From Bog-473 sp036502025 (GTDB lineage: Bacteria; Actinomycetota; Acidimicrobiia; Acidimicrobiales; RAAP-2): a stretch of 64,000 bases of DNA. The stretch's first letter is position 1, and every line of letters begins with the position of its first letter. The stretch covers positions 4,260 to 68,259 of the forward strand of contig DASXZJ010000120.1 in NCBI GenBank assembly GCA_036502025.1, in the 5' to 3' direction. Of the stretch, positions 42,567 through 50,061 are shown piece by piece. Below the pieces are notes generated by a model. It worked only from the letters and a program-made list of their open reading frames with translations. It ran no database searches and was not told the origin of the DNA. Made by a program: the position numbers and the translations under genes.

Positions 42567-43262
42567 TCACCCGTGCACCACCCACGAGAACGGCGCCAGG
42601 TGGCGACGGTCCGTTGCCGCCAGCCTCTCGGGGTGCCACTGCAGGCCGAGCAGACCCGGCCCCTCGACCGCCTCGATGACGCCGTCCGGACTCCAGGCGG
42701 TGGCGCGCACCCGCTGGCCCGGGTCGGCGATGGCCTGGTGGTGGATGGAGTTGACTTGCGCCACCCCTCCGAGGACGCGAGCCGCCAGCGTGTCCGGTTC
42801 GGCCCGGACGGTGTGCACCGGCTCGTACTGCCGCTCCTCGTCCCAGTGTCCTTCGAGGCCCTTCTCGACCAGATCACCGATGAGGGTGCCCCCGCCCATG
42901 ACGGCCAGGAGCTGTGCGCCGCGGCAGACGCCGAGGACCCGCTTGCCCGCGCCCGCGGCGAACTGGACGACGGCAAACTCGGCGATGTCACGGGTCGGGT
43001 CCACATCCATGAGGAGCTCCGTCGATGCCGGGGCGACCCCGGCATAATGCCCGGGGTCGATGTCGCCTCCGCCCGTGACCACGATCGAGTGGCAATGCTC
43101 GACCATGGTGGCCAGCGCGACCGGATCGACATCGGGGCCGGCCGGGAGGAGAACGGGGATGCCGCCGGCCGCGGTGACCGAGGACACGTACCCGCGGTGC
43201 GTTGAGTAGCGCTCCTCGGGCGACCGTCCACAGAGGACACCGACCACCGGCGGACCGCTCAC
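42567..43262 (-). CDS. Class I glutamine amidotransferase-like gamma-glutamyl hydrolase (PuuD-like)
   Basis: A 231-residue peptidase C26-type enzyme. The family includes PuuD, which frees GABA from gamma-glutamyl-GABA. VTGGGDIDPGHY is the diagnostic early motif; the nucleophile is Cys in GVCRGAQLL, and the catalytic His-Glu pair is in LQWHPE. GTG 43262 overlaps the creatininase stop (GTGA). With the glutamine-synthetase-like ligase two genes upstream it could form a gamma-glutamylation and deglutamylation pair for an amine, as in the Puu pathway (inference). Confidence 0.88.
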   Translation of the reverse strand: MSGPPVVGVLCGRSPEERYSTHRGYVSSVTAAGGIPVLLPAGPDVDPVALATMVEHCHSIVVTGGGDIDPGHYAGVAPASTELLMDVDPTRDIAEFAVVQFAAGAGKRVLGVCRGAQLLAVMGGGTLIGDLVEKGLEGHWDEERQYEPVHTVRAEPDTLAARVLGGVAQVNSIHHQAIADPGQRVRATAWSPDGVIEAVEGPGLLGLQWHPERLAATDRRHLAPFSWVVHG

Positions 43263-44053
43263 CGGGCCCCGAGAGGTTCCTGATGCCGGGCCAGTGGGGG
43301 CTCTTCGGTGCGACCACGCTCCACGCACGCGGCCATGGCGTCGACGACTTCCTCGAGCAGCTGCCGTCCCAGCTCGGGTGTGGCCAGCGAAGGGCAGCCG
43401 GTGACGCCGTTGGCCGAGAGTGACGGCGCGGTGTACCGGAAGACCAACCCGTCGGTCCGGTCCGGGTCGTCGGCGACTCCCAGTCGGTCCCACCGGACCA
43501 GATCCGGAGCGAGGGCCATCATCAACGCGGTCTCGGCCCGGTTGGCATGCACGTCGATGCCGTCGGCCAGGGTCTTCACTGTGATGGCCGAGGTCAACGT
43601 CCACCAGTTGAGGACACCGAAGCGGATCTCGGGTCGCTCGTGGCGAAGGTGGTCCCCGGCTATGCCCAGCGACGCCTGATTGCCGAAGTGACCGTTCACC
43701 GCCAGCACCCGGCGGATGCCCGAGGCGGCGGTCCACTCGACCGCGTCCCGAACCACATTCGCCAACCGCTCAGGGCCGAGCGACAATGTTCCGGGGAGCG
43801 CGGTCCCGTGTCCGAAGCTGCACCCGAGCGTGAGCGAGGGGAGCACCGGGGCACCCGTCACGGCGGAGACGGCATGGCACAGACCGGTGGCGATGATGGT
43901 GTCGGTGCCCGTCGGCAGGTGTGGTCCGTGCTGTTCGGTGGCCCCGACCGGGAGGAGCGCCACCTCGTCGGGACGCCGGCGGATCAGATCCTCGATCTCG
44001 GGCCAGGTGAGCTGCTCCCAGCGAACGGCTTCAGCAGGCGGTGACGTATGCAT
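43259..44053 (-). CDS. Creatininase-family amidohydrolase
   Basis: A 264-residue metal-dependent amidohydrolase of the creatininase/MftE superfamily. Ligand-bearing motifs are LLPVGATEQHGPHLPTGTDT, AVNGHFGNQ, and ANRAETALMM in place of the HAGExETS form. The family hydrolyses cyclic ureides such as creatinine or releases small amides. It sits 3 bp after the glutamine-synthetase-like gene and overlaps the amidotransferase gene. A ring-opening step on a creatinine-like compound would fit the guanidine theme, but other substrates are possible. Confidence 0.88.
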   Translation of the reverse strand: MHTSPPAEAVRWEQLTWPEIEDLIRRRPDEVALLPVGATEQHGPHLPTGTDTIIATGLCHAVSAVTGAPVLPSLTLGCSFGHGTALPGTLSLGPERLANVVRDAVEWTAASGIRRVLAVNGHFGNQASLGIAGDHLRHERPEIRFGVLNWWTLTSAITVKTLADGIDVHANRAETALMMALAPDLVRWDRLGVADDPDRTDGLVFRYTAPSLSANGVTGCPSLATPELGRQLLEEVVDAMAACVERGRTEEPPLARHQEPLGAR

Positions 44054-44056
44054 GCG

Positions 44057-45466
44057 TCAGAACATCGTGAGGTAGGTCTCGCGCTCCCACTCGGAAACGC
44101 GCGAGTGGTAGGCCTCCCACTCCTCGATCTTCATGGCCGTGTAGGCCGAGACGAATTCCTCGTGGAAGACGGTCCGGGTCAGCGGGTCGGCGTCGAAGGC
44201 CTCAATGGCCTCGAGCAGCGTGCGGGGCAGTCGGGTGGCCTGCACGTCGCCCGCCTGCGGGCCGGTGACGCTCCAGTCGTACGTCAGGTCCTCAACCGGA
44301 TCCCCCGGGTCCAGGCCCTGGGCCACGCCTTCGAGGCCAGCGGCCAGCAGGAAGGCCGCGGCGAGGTAGGAGTTGGCCGCTGAATCCACCGCCCGGTTCT
44401 CGATGGCCGGCCGGTTGCGGGGCAAGCGGAGCATGCATGACCGGTTGTTGTCGCCGTAGGCGGCCCAGGTGGGGGCCCACGAGACCGTGCCATCCGAGAG
44501 GCGCGGCTGCAATCGCTTGTACGAGTTGACCGTCGGCGTGCAGATGGCGGCGAGGGCCGGAGCGTGCCGCATGATGCCGGCGGTGAACCCGTAAGCCGTC
44601 TTGCTCCACCCTCGGCCGCGCCGGTCGTCGGGGTCGCGGAAGAGGTTCTGTCCCGACTCGGCGTCGGTGAGGCTCATGTTGAAGTGGGCTCCCGACCCCC
44701 AGGCGTCGGTGTAGGGCTTGGGCATGAACGTCACCATGAGCCCCACCTGCTTGGCGATTTGCTTGGCCATGAGGCGCAACAGGGTGACCCGATCCGTGGT
44801 GACCAGCGACGGCGCGTAGTCGAAGTCGAATTCCACCTGGCCGTCGCCGCCTTCGTGATCGAAGCTGAAGGCACCGAAGCCGCACTCCTTCATGGCTCGG
44901 ACCATCGGGTCGAGGAAGTCCATGACGTCGAGCGTTGACTCGACGTCATAGGCCGAGGTCGGCCGCAAGCGCCCCGAAGGCTTGAACGGAGCCAGCACCT
45001 CGTCACCCGCCGGAGCGGACATCCTGGATTCGACGAAGGGTTGCACCACGTAGAGCTCGGTTTCAATGCCCAGTTGCAGGACAAAGCCCGCGGCGGCGGC
45101 CGCATCGATCTGCTTCTTGAGCACCGAACGGGTGCAGTGGGCGAACGGTTGGGTACCTCCGAAGTAGAGGTCGGCGGTCATGTGGGCGAACCGCCGGTCC
45201 CAGGGCAGGATGCACAAGGTGCTCGGGTCGGGGACGGCGACGCACTCGTCCTCGGTCGGCGTCATCTTCCCGAGGTTGCCCAGTCCCCGGGGGGTGTAGC
45301 GCTCGTGGCCGGCCATGAGCGCCGGCAGGTGCTCGACCGGGACGCACTTCGACTTGGCTCGGCCCGCGATGTCGACGAACGAGGCGAAGACGTACTCGAC
45401 CCCTCGCTCGGCCAGGCTCCGGGCCAGCTCGGTGTGCTGCCCGTCGACTTCGAACATCGTCTCCAT
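44057..45466 (-). CDS. Glutamine-synthetase family ligase (GlnT/gamma-glutamylamide synthetase type)
   Basis: A 469-residue ATP-dependent glutamate-amine ligase. The N-terminal beta-grasp domain starts VEYVFASFVDIAGRAKSKCVP, then LCILPWDRRFAHM, the metal-binding GIETELYVV, FDHEGGDGQVEFDF, MPKPYTDAWGSGAHFNMSL, NSYKRLQPR and NRPAIENRAVDSAANSYLA. This pattern fits the type III/GlnT and gamma-glutamylmethylamide synthetase groups rather than housekeeping GlnA. ATG 45466 has GGAG 7 bases upstream, and that site can pair with CTCCT in the riboswitch platform. It is the first gene below the riboswitch and probably captures ammonia or an alkylamine. Confidence 0.9.
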   Translation of the reverse strand: METMFEVDGQHTELARSLAERGVEYVFASFVDIAGRAKSKCVPVEHLPALMAGHERYTPRGLGNLGKMTPTEDECVAVPDPSTLCILPWDRRFAHMTADLYFGGTQPFAHCTRSVLKKQIDAAAAAGFVLQLGIETELYVVQPFVESRMSAPAGDEVLAPFKPSGRLRPTSAYDVESTLDVMDFLDPMVRAMKECGFGAFSFDHEGGDGQVEFDFDYAPSLVTTDRVTLLRLMAKQIAKQVGLMVTFMPKPYTDAWGSGAHFNMSLTDAESGQNLFRDPDDRRGRGWSKTAYGFTAGIMRHAPALAAICTPTVNSYKRLQPRLSDGTVSWAPTWAAYGDNNRSCMLRLPRNRPAIENRAVDSAANSYLAAAFLLAAGLEGVAQGLDPGDPVEDLTYDWSVTGPQAGDVQATRLPRTLLEAIEAFDADPLTRTVFHEEFVSAYTAMKIEEWEAYHSRVSEWERETYLTMF

Positions 45467-45473
45467 GTTGGTG

Positions 45474-45518
45474 CTCCTTTAAAAGAGGAGAGCCCGGATG
45501 GTCGTAACCTCCCGGGCT
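45474..45518 (-). terminator. Riboswitch expression platform: hairpin plus SD-sequestering element
   Basis: AGCCCGG (45518-45512) pairs with CCGGGCT (45497-45491) and competes with the 3' part of the aptamer (AAAAGCCCGGGAG). It is followed by CTCCTCTTTT, a short T-run compatible with termination. CTCCT (45490-45486) can also pair with AGGAG (45478-45474), the ribosome-binding site of the gene at 45466. Control could thus be transcriptional, translational or both. Confidence 0.7.
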
Positions 45519-45605
45519 TTTATCCCTCCGTGTCGTGCCCGTTGCGGTGCACGTTCACCTCTCGGTCCAGACCAGCCCGGTGGGGCTGCGGAACCCTAGG
45601 TGCGG
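45475..45605 (-). promoter_or_regulatory. ykkC-type (guanidine-I) riboswitch
   Basis: Read on the minus strand from about 45605 down, the leader of the glutamine-synthetase-like gene contains nearly all conserved blocks of the ykkC RNA in order: CCTAGGGTTCCGC (45600-45588), a P2-type hairpin CAGCCC-CACC-GGGCTG, GGTCTGGACCGAGAGG, a variable hairpin CGTGC...GCACG, then ACACGGAGGG and GGGATAAAAGCCCGGGAG (from about 45534 to 45509). GGUC/GACC replaces the GGAC/GUCC pairing of the Bacillus RNA, a compensatory change. Subtype 1 of this class senses guanidine; subtypes 2a-c sense ppGpp, PRPP or nucleotides. The gene context argues for guanidine. Confidence 0.9.
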
Positions 45606-45689
45606 CTCAGTTGTACGAGGTCCTGCCCGAGCGACCTTCCAGTCAGCCCCTCTCGTTCGGTGTCGGTCTCCGTGCCGCCCATGTGACCA

Positions 45690-47336
45690 TCATCCGGGGT
45701 GCAATCCAGCCAACTCGAGCATCTCGGGATCGGCGACGATGTGGCCCTGGGGTATGCCCTTGAGCCAGGGCTGGGCCACCATGGCATCGTCCTTATCGGC
45801 CAGGTTCAGCCAGCACCCGCTTTTGACCGCCAACTCGATGGCCTGGTTGTAGGTGGCGTTGGAGCCGGTGGTTACGGCCCGAGAGTTGAGACTGGCCTCG
45901 TCGGGGACGTTGCAGCTGAGGTACTCCAGCCCGCCGGTGGGGTCGAAGCTGATGTGGGTCCAGGTGTAGGTGTTGTAGGTGTCGGGCCAGAAGTAGTCGA
46001 TGAGCAGGTTCGGCGATGAGGCCGCGGCCGCCGAGGTGGTCGACCCCACCCAGCCGAAGATCTCCGATGTCTGATAGCCGACAACCTTGGTCGTGAGCCC
46101 GTCCGCCTGCAGTTCGGCGGCAATGTCTTCGGCCAGGAGTTGGTCGTCCGGGGCCCCCGTGTCGTAACCCACCACGAAGGCCTTCTCCGAGGACGGGAGC
46201 GAGGTGACCAGCTTCTTCAGCTTGGACGGGTTGTAGGCAATGTTCTGCCTGCCGAACTTGGATGGGATCATGCCAGCTGGCCCGGCCTGGGTCGGCACCG
46301 TGGCCCGACCCGGGAAGACACCGGCTACCAGACTGGGGACATTTATCGCCTCGAGCAGGTCGAGCCGGTCGGCCTTGGAGGTGAGGAAACCCTTGTTCTC
46401 GTTCACGTAGGCCGTCTCCGACTGGAGAGTGGGCAGCGTGTAGAGCGAGACCTTCGAGCTCGATTTGTACTGGGCGATCACCGAGGTGGTCAGGTCGTGG
46501 AGAATGGCGGCGATCTGCCCGTCGTTGAACTCGATTTCCTCGGTGGAGAGGTTGTCGATCACGGGAATGTTGATGGTGGTGTAGTAGGGCTTGGGTCCCC
46601 AGTACTGGGGGAAGGCCTGCATCTGATAGCTCACTCCGACCTTGGCCTGGGTGAGCATGTAGGGGCCGGTTCCGACATCGTGGGTCTCGAGGTACGTCTG
46701 GTCGTTGTCGCTGCCCGCATTGGCCGCCAGTGCCGTCGGGCTCTGCATAGCCGGACCGTAAGGGGCCGCCAGGTAGTCCAGGAACGCGGTGTTCGGAGCT
46801 TTGAGGGTGATGACCGCCGTGTAGGGCCCGGGGGTGGTGACCGAAGCCACATCGGAGACCATGTAGGCCGGGCCGCCATCGACCGCGGCCATCCGGGCGA
46901 AGTCGGGCGCGATGGCAGCCGAGGTGAACGAGGTGCCGTCGTGGAAGAGCACTCCGTGCCGGAGTTGAAGGGTGTAGACCAGCCCGTTCTTCGAGACGGT
47001 CCAACTCGTAGCCAGCTCGGGTTCGAGGACCCGCTTGGCGGTGCCGGACTTGTACTGCAGGAGGTTCTGGTACATGTTGCGCGTCAGGAGCAACCCTTCG
47101 CCGGCGTAGTACACGTCGGGGTCAGGTGGCTGTCCCGGGTCCTGGAGGAAGCTCAGGTTCAAGGTGTGGCTGGTCGGGTACGACGCCGCGCCGGCCGGTG
47201 CGGGCGCAGCCAGCGTGACTGCAGTTCCCGCCACCAGGGAGAGCAGGCCGCCCGTGGCCAGAATCCGACGCCAGGCTCGGGCCAGAGTCGCAAATGGTCC
47301 GGCCGCCTGGCCCCTATTGGTGATCCGCCCCATCAT
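45690..47336 (-). CDS. ABC transporter solute-binding protein, family 5 (DppA/OppA/NikA type)
   Basis: A 548-residue exported binding protein. A Tat/Sec-like basic start and hydrophobic segment (about 25-50, ending APAPAGAAS) precede the SBP_bac_5 fold, recognisable by LEPELATSWTVSKNGLVYTLQLRHGVLFHDGT, VGTGPYMLTQ and QNIAYNPSKLKKLV. ATG 47336 overlaps the IHL stop (ATGA) and has AAAGGAG upstream. It lies before the riboswitch while its permeases and ATPase lie after it, so the receptor can be made without the rest of the operon. Confidence 0.92.
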   Translation of the reverse strand: MMGRITNRGQAAGPFATLARAWRRILATGGLLSLVAGTAVTLAAPAPAGAASYPTSHTLNLSFLQDPGQPPDPDVYYAGEGLLLTRNMYQNLLQYKSGTAKRVLEPELATSWTVSKNGLVYTLQLRHGVLFHDGTSFTSAAIAPDFARMAAVDGGPAYMVSDVASVTTPGPYTAVITLKAPNTAFLDYLAAPYGPAMQSPTALAANAGSDNDQTYLETHDVGTGPYMLTQAKVGVSYQMQAFPQYWGPKPYYTTINIPVIDNLSTEEIEFNDGQIAAILHDLTTSVIAQYKSSSKVSLYTLPTLQSETAYVNENKGFLTSKADRLDLLEAINVPSLVAGVFPGRATVPTQAGPAGMIPSKFGRQNIAYNPSKLKKLVTSLPSSEKAFVVGYDTGAPDDQLLAEDIAAELQADGLTTKVVGYQTSEIFGWVGSTTSAAAASSPNLLIDYFWPDTYNTYTWTHISFDPTGGLEYLSCNVPDEASLNSRAVTTGSNATYNQAIELAVKSGCWLNLADKDDAMVAQPWLKGIPQGHIVADPEMLELAGLHPG

Positions 47337-47977
47337 GCCGCTCCTTTTTTCGCCAATGAGGTGCCGGTGGACGCGGCGAACGCCGCGAACCCATCAATCA
47401 GGGCTGCGCTGGTCGTGCCAGCGCCGTGCTGGAGATACTCCATGGCGCTGAGCGAAGCCGAGTGACGGGCTTGCGATGACCCAATCACCGCGTCACTAGC
47501 GACGCGCATGTGGTAATCGTGCTGGTGGCCGTCGACGAAGGTGTAGTGCACGCAGACGTCGGTCAGGCCACCGATGAGCACCAGGGTCGAGGCGCCCAGG
47601 CCCTTGAGCAGGATCTCCAGGTCGGTCCCGAAGAAGCAGGAATACCGGCGCTTGGCGATGGCGTACTCACCCGGGCCGGGGACGAGGGTCGGCCACAACG
47701 CGGTCCCGGGGTCGCCCTCGACGCAGTGGACCCCCTCGTTGCCGTCGAGCTCCCGGCCGAAGTCGACGCCGTCGCGCCGATGGACCTCGGAGAAGAAGAT
47801 GACAGGCACGCTGGCCGCTCGGGCCGCGGCCACGATGCGCTCGGCGTTGGCGATCATCGCCTGCTGACCGCCCATGAGCTCGATGCCCATCTCCTCGGCG
47901 GACATGCCGTAGCCGCGCTGGATGTCCACCGCGATCAATACCGGTTGACCAGTGAACATCGGGGGTGTCTGCCTCAC
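47333..47977 (-). CDS. Isochorismatase-like cysteine hydrolase
   Basis: A 214-residue hydrolase of the isochorismatase-like superfamily, which includes N-carbamoylsarcosine amidohydrolase, biuret hydrolase and guanylurea hydrolase. The catalytic triad is visible: Asp in IAVDIQRGY, Lys in IAKRRYSCFFGTDL, and Cys in GGLTDVCVHYT. GTG 47977 has AGGAGG about 4 bases upstream; ATG 47959 is the alternative. It is the first gene of the minus-strand unit and overlaps the binding-protein gene. Removal of a carbamoyl or amide nitrogen from a ureido compound would suit the context (inference). Confidence 0.87.
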   Translation of the reverse strand: MRQTPPMFTGQPVLIAVDIQRGYGMSAEEMGIELMGGQQAMIANAERIVAAARAASVPVIFFSEVHRRDGVDFGRELDGNEGVHCVEGDPGTALWPTLVPGPGEYAIAKRRYSCFFGTDLEILLKGLGASTLVLIGGLTDVCVHYTFVDGHQHDYHMRVASDAVIGSSQARHSASLSAMEYLQHGAGTTSAALIDGFAAFAASTGTSLAKKGAA

Positions 47978-48274
47978 CTCACCTCCTCGTGTCGTCGTGT
48001 CGGCCCCCCTGCCATCTGGACTCGGTGCAACGTCTTGCTGTGATTCAAACGCTCTTCTGTTTCGGGCCAAGATCGAGAAAGTTTCCAGACGATGAACAGG
48101 AGGGCGACTCGGTACGTCCGGCGCGTAACGGAGCGTTCATATCGGGGACACCGCGCGGAAACACGTCCTCCCTACCATGAACGGCGGAGACAGGGCCGAA
48201 ACGCTGCCCTGACGTCGTCGTGCTGGCAAGGGATCGCATGCACCTGCGGGTGTGGAACGGGGACATCGACACCG

Positions 48275-49393
48275 ATGGGACACGCACATAACCACGGTCC
48301 GCGGCATGGGCCCGAGGCGGCGCGCGCCGTAGCCGCCGAGGCCCTGCTCCCGACCACGGGGTGGGAGCGAGAAGTAGAGCGTGGACTCGAGCTCGGCCTC
48401 CAGGGCGCCGACAGCATCGTGGACCGCAGCATCCCCACCTTCTCGCGTGGTGAGCTTCCGCACTTTGCCGGCATCAACACCTTTCTCAAGGCGCCGTACG
48501 TCGAGGATGTCCGGGAGTGCGGCAACTACGACGTCGTGGTGGTAGGGGCCCCACACGACTCGGGGACGACCTATCGGCCGGGCACTCGCTTTGGCCCGCA
48601 GGGCATGCGCAGGATCTCCGCCCTTTACGGCACCTATAGCTTCGAACTGGGTGTTGACCTGCGAGAGTCCATCACCATCGCCGATGTCGGTGACATCTTC
48701 ACCATCCCGGGCAACATCGAGAAGAGCTTCGACCAGATCAGCAAGGGGGTGTCGCACATCTATGCCAGCGGAGCCCTGCCGGTCGTCCTGGGGGGCGATC
48801 ACTCCATCGGCTACCCGACGGTCCGGGCGGTGGCGGAACACCTGGACGGGAACCTCGGCATCATCCACTTCGACCGCCATGTCGACACGCAGGAGACCGA
48901 TCTGGACGAACGGATGCACACGACGCCCTGGTTCCACGCCACCGACATTCCCAACGTGCCACCGGAGAACCTGGTGCAGATCGGGATCGGCGGCTGGCAG
49001 GCCCCCCGCCCCGGTGTGAAGGTGGGGCGCGAGCGGGGGACCACCATCATGACCGTGAACGACTGCGTCGAGATGGGTCTTGACGCGGCCATCGAGAACG
49101 CACTCGAGGTGGCGTGGGACAACGCCGAAGCGGTGTGGCTGTCCTTCGACGTCGACTGCCTGGATGCGGCATTCGTGCCCGGCACCGGCTGGCCCGAACC
49201 CGGGGGCTTCCTGCCCCGTGAGGCGCTCAAGCTCGTACGCGGCGTGTCCGAGCGGGGGCTGGCCGGCCTTGAGATCGTGGAGTGCTCGCCACCCTATGAC
49301 TCGGCCGACATCACCTCGCTGGTGGGTACCCGGGTGATCTGTGACGTCCTCGCCACCTTGGTCTCCAATGGCCACCTGCCCACGCCCGCCTGA
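48275..49393 (+). CDS. Ureohydrolase resembling Ni-dependent guanidine hydrolase (GdmH/Sll1077 type)
   Basis: A 372-residue ureohydrolase with a longer N-terminal part than agmatinase. Metal motifs are present: LGGDHSIGYP, HFDRHVDTQETDLDERMH, SFDVDCLDAAFVPGTGWPEPGG. The DRHVDTQE variant, MHTTPWFHATD, QIGIGGWQAP and the Trp in PGTGWPEPGG are, as far as I recall, features of the cyanobacterial guanidine hydrolase group rather than of agmatinase. The start MGHAHNHGPRHG is His-rich and may bind nickel. It lies 18 bp before ureA, so guanidine cleavage (to urea and ammonia) and urea cleavage would be co-expressed. Older databases would call it agmatinase. Confidence 0.85.
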   Translation: MGHAHNHGPRHGPEAARAVAAEALLPTTGWEREVERGLELGLQGADSIVDRSIPTFSRGELPHFAGINTFLKAPYVEDVRECGNYDVVVVGAPHDSGTTYRPGTRFGPQGMRRISALYGTYSFELGVDLRESITIADVGDIFTIPGNIEKSFDQISKGVSHIYASGALPVVLGGDHSIGYPTVRAVAEHLDGNLGIIHFDRHVDTQETDLDERMHTTPWFHATDIPNVPPENLVQIGIGGWQAPRPGVKVGRERGTTIMTVNDCVEMGLDAAIENALEVAWDNAEAVWLSFDVDCLDAAFVPGTGWPEPGGFLPREALKLVRGVSERGLAGLEIVECSPPYDSADITSLVGTRVICDVLATLVSNGHLPTPA

Positions 49394-49411
49394 CCCTCGG
49401 GCACCGGTGCC

Positions 49412-49714
49412 ATGCGACTGAGCCTCCACGAACAGGAGAAACTGCTGGTGCACGTGGCCGCCATAGTGGCCCGTGACCGTCGCGCCCGCGGCCTACGGCT
49501 GAACCAGCCCGAAGCGGTGGCCCTGATTTCCTCGTTCGTCATGGAGGGAGCACGGGACGGGGCCGGGGTGGCCCAGCTGGCCGAGGCGGCGCGCCACGTC
49601 CTGGCCCGAGAAGATGTCATGGAGGGCGTGGCTGACCTCGTCCCCCAGGTCCAGGTGGAGGCGACGTTCCCCGACGGCACCAAGCTGGTCTCCGTGCACC
49701 AACCCATCTCGTGA
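49412..49714 (+). CDS. ureA: Urease subunit gamma
   Basis: A 100-residue urease gamma subunit: MRLSLHEQEKLLVHVAAIVA, then GLRLNQPEAVALISSFVMEGARDG, DVMEGVADLVPQVQVEATFPDGTKLV and VHQPI, full length and canonical. It assembles with UreB and UreC into the nickel enzyme that splits urea to ammonia and carbamate. Its stop overlaps the ureB start (GTGA). It follows the guanidine-hydrolase-like gene by 18 bp and probably shares its transcript. Confidence 0.97.
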   Translation: MRLSLHEQEKLLVHVAAIVARDRRARGLRLNQPEAVALISSFVMEGARDGAGVAQLAEAARHVLAREDVMEGVADLVPQVQVEATFPDGTKLVSVHQPIS

Positions 49715-50061
49715 ACGAGCCGGCTCACGTTCCTTTCGTTCCCGGGCAGATTGTGGTCAGCGCCGAGCCCTTGGACATCGGGGGCGATCCCGACCTGGAG
49801 CTGATGGTCGCCAACACGGGCGACCGCCCCATCCAGGTGGGGTCGCATTTTCACTTCGCCGAGGTCAACCGAGCGCTGGCCTTCGACCGGGACGCGGCCT
49901 GGGGTCACCGGCTGGCTCTACCGGCCGGAACGGCCGTGCGCTTCGAACCCGGTATCGAGCGGCTCGTCGCGCTGACGCCCCTGCGCGGGCGCCGCGTGGT
50001 TCCTGGGCTCCGGGGGGCGGCGGCCGGACCGCTCGACCGCCCGGGGGAGCGCCCGCGTTGA
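49711..50061 (+). CDS. ureB: Urease subunit beta
   Basis: A 116-residue urease beta subunit: PFVPGQIVV at the start, VANTGDRPIQVGSHFHFAEVNRALAFDR (the signature of the family), LPAGTAVRFEPG and the end LRGRRVVPGL. GTG 49711 overlaps the ureA stop, and its TGA overlaps the TTG start of ureC (TTGA). It stabilises the UreC active-site flap in the trimer of heterotrimers. Confidence 0.97.
   Translation: MNEPAHVPFVPGQIVVSAEPLDIGGDPDLELMVANTGDRPIQVGSHFHFAEVNRALAFDRDAAWGHRLALPAGTAVRFEPGIERLVALTPLRGRRVVPGLRGAAAGPLDRPGERPR

Noticed and set aside
45793..47004. 403-codon minus-strand frame inside the solute-binding protein gene
   Set aside because: Out-of-frame shadow; the binding-protein frame has a signal peptide and family motifs.
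47978..48274. A second guanidine riboswitch before the guanidine-hydrolase-like gene
   Set aside because: None of the ykkC conserved blocks, nor obvious paired ACGR-loop hairpins of the mini-ykkC class, were found in this gap.
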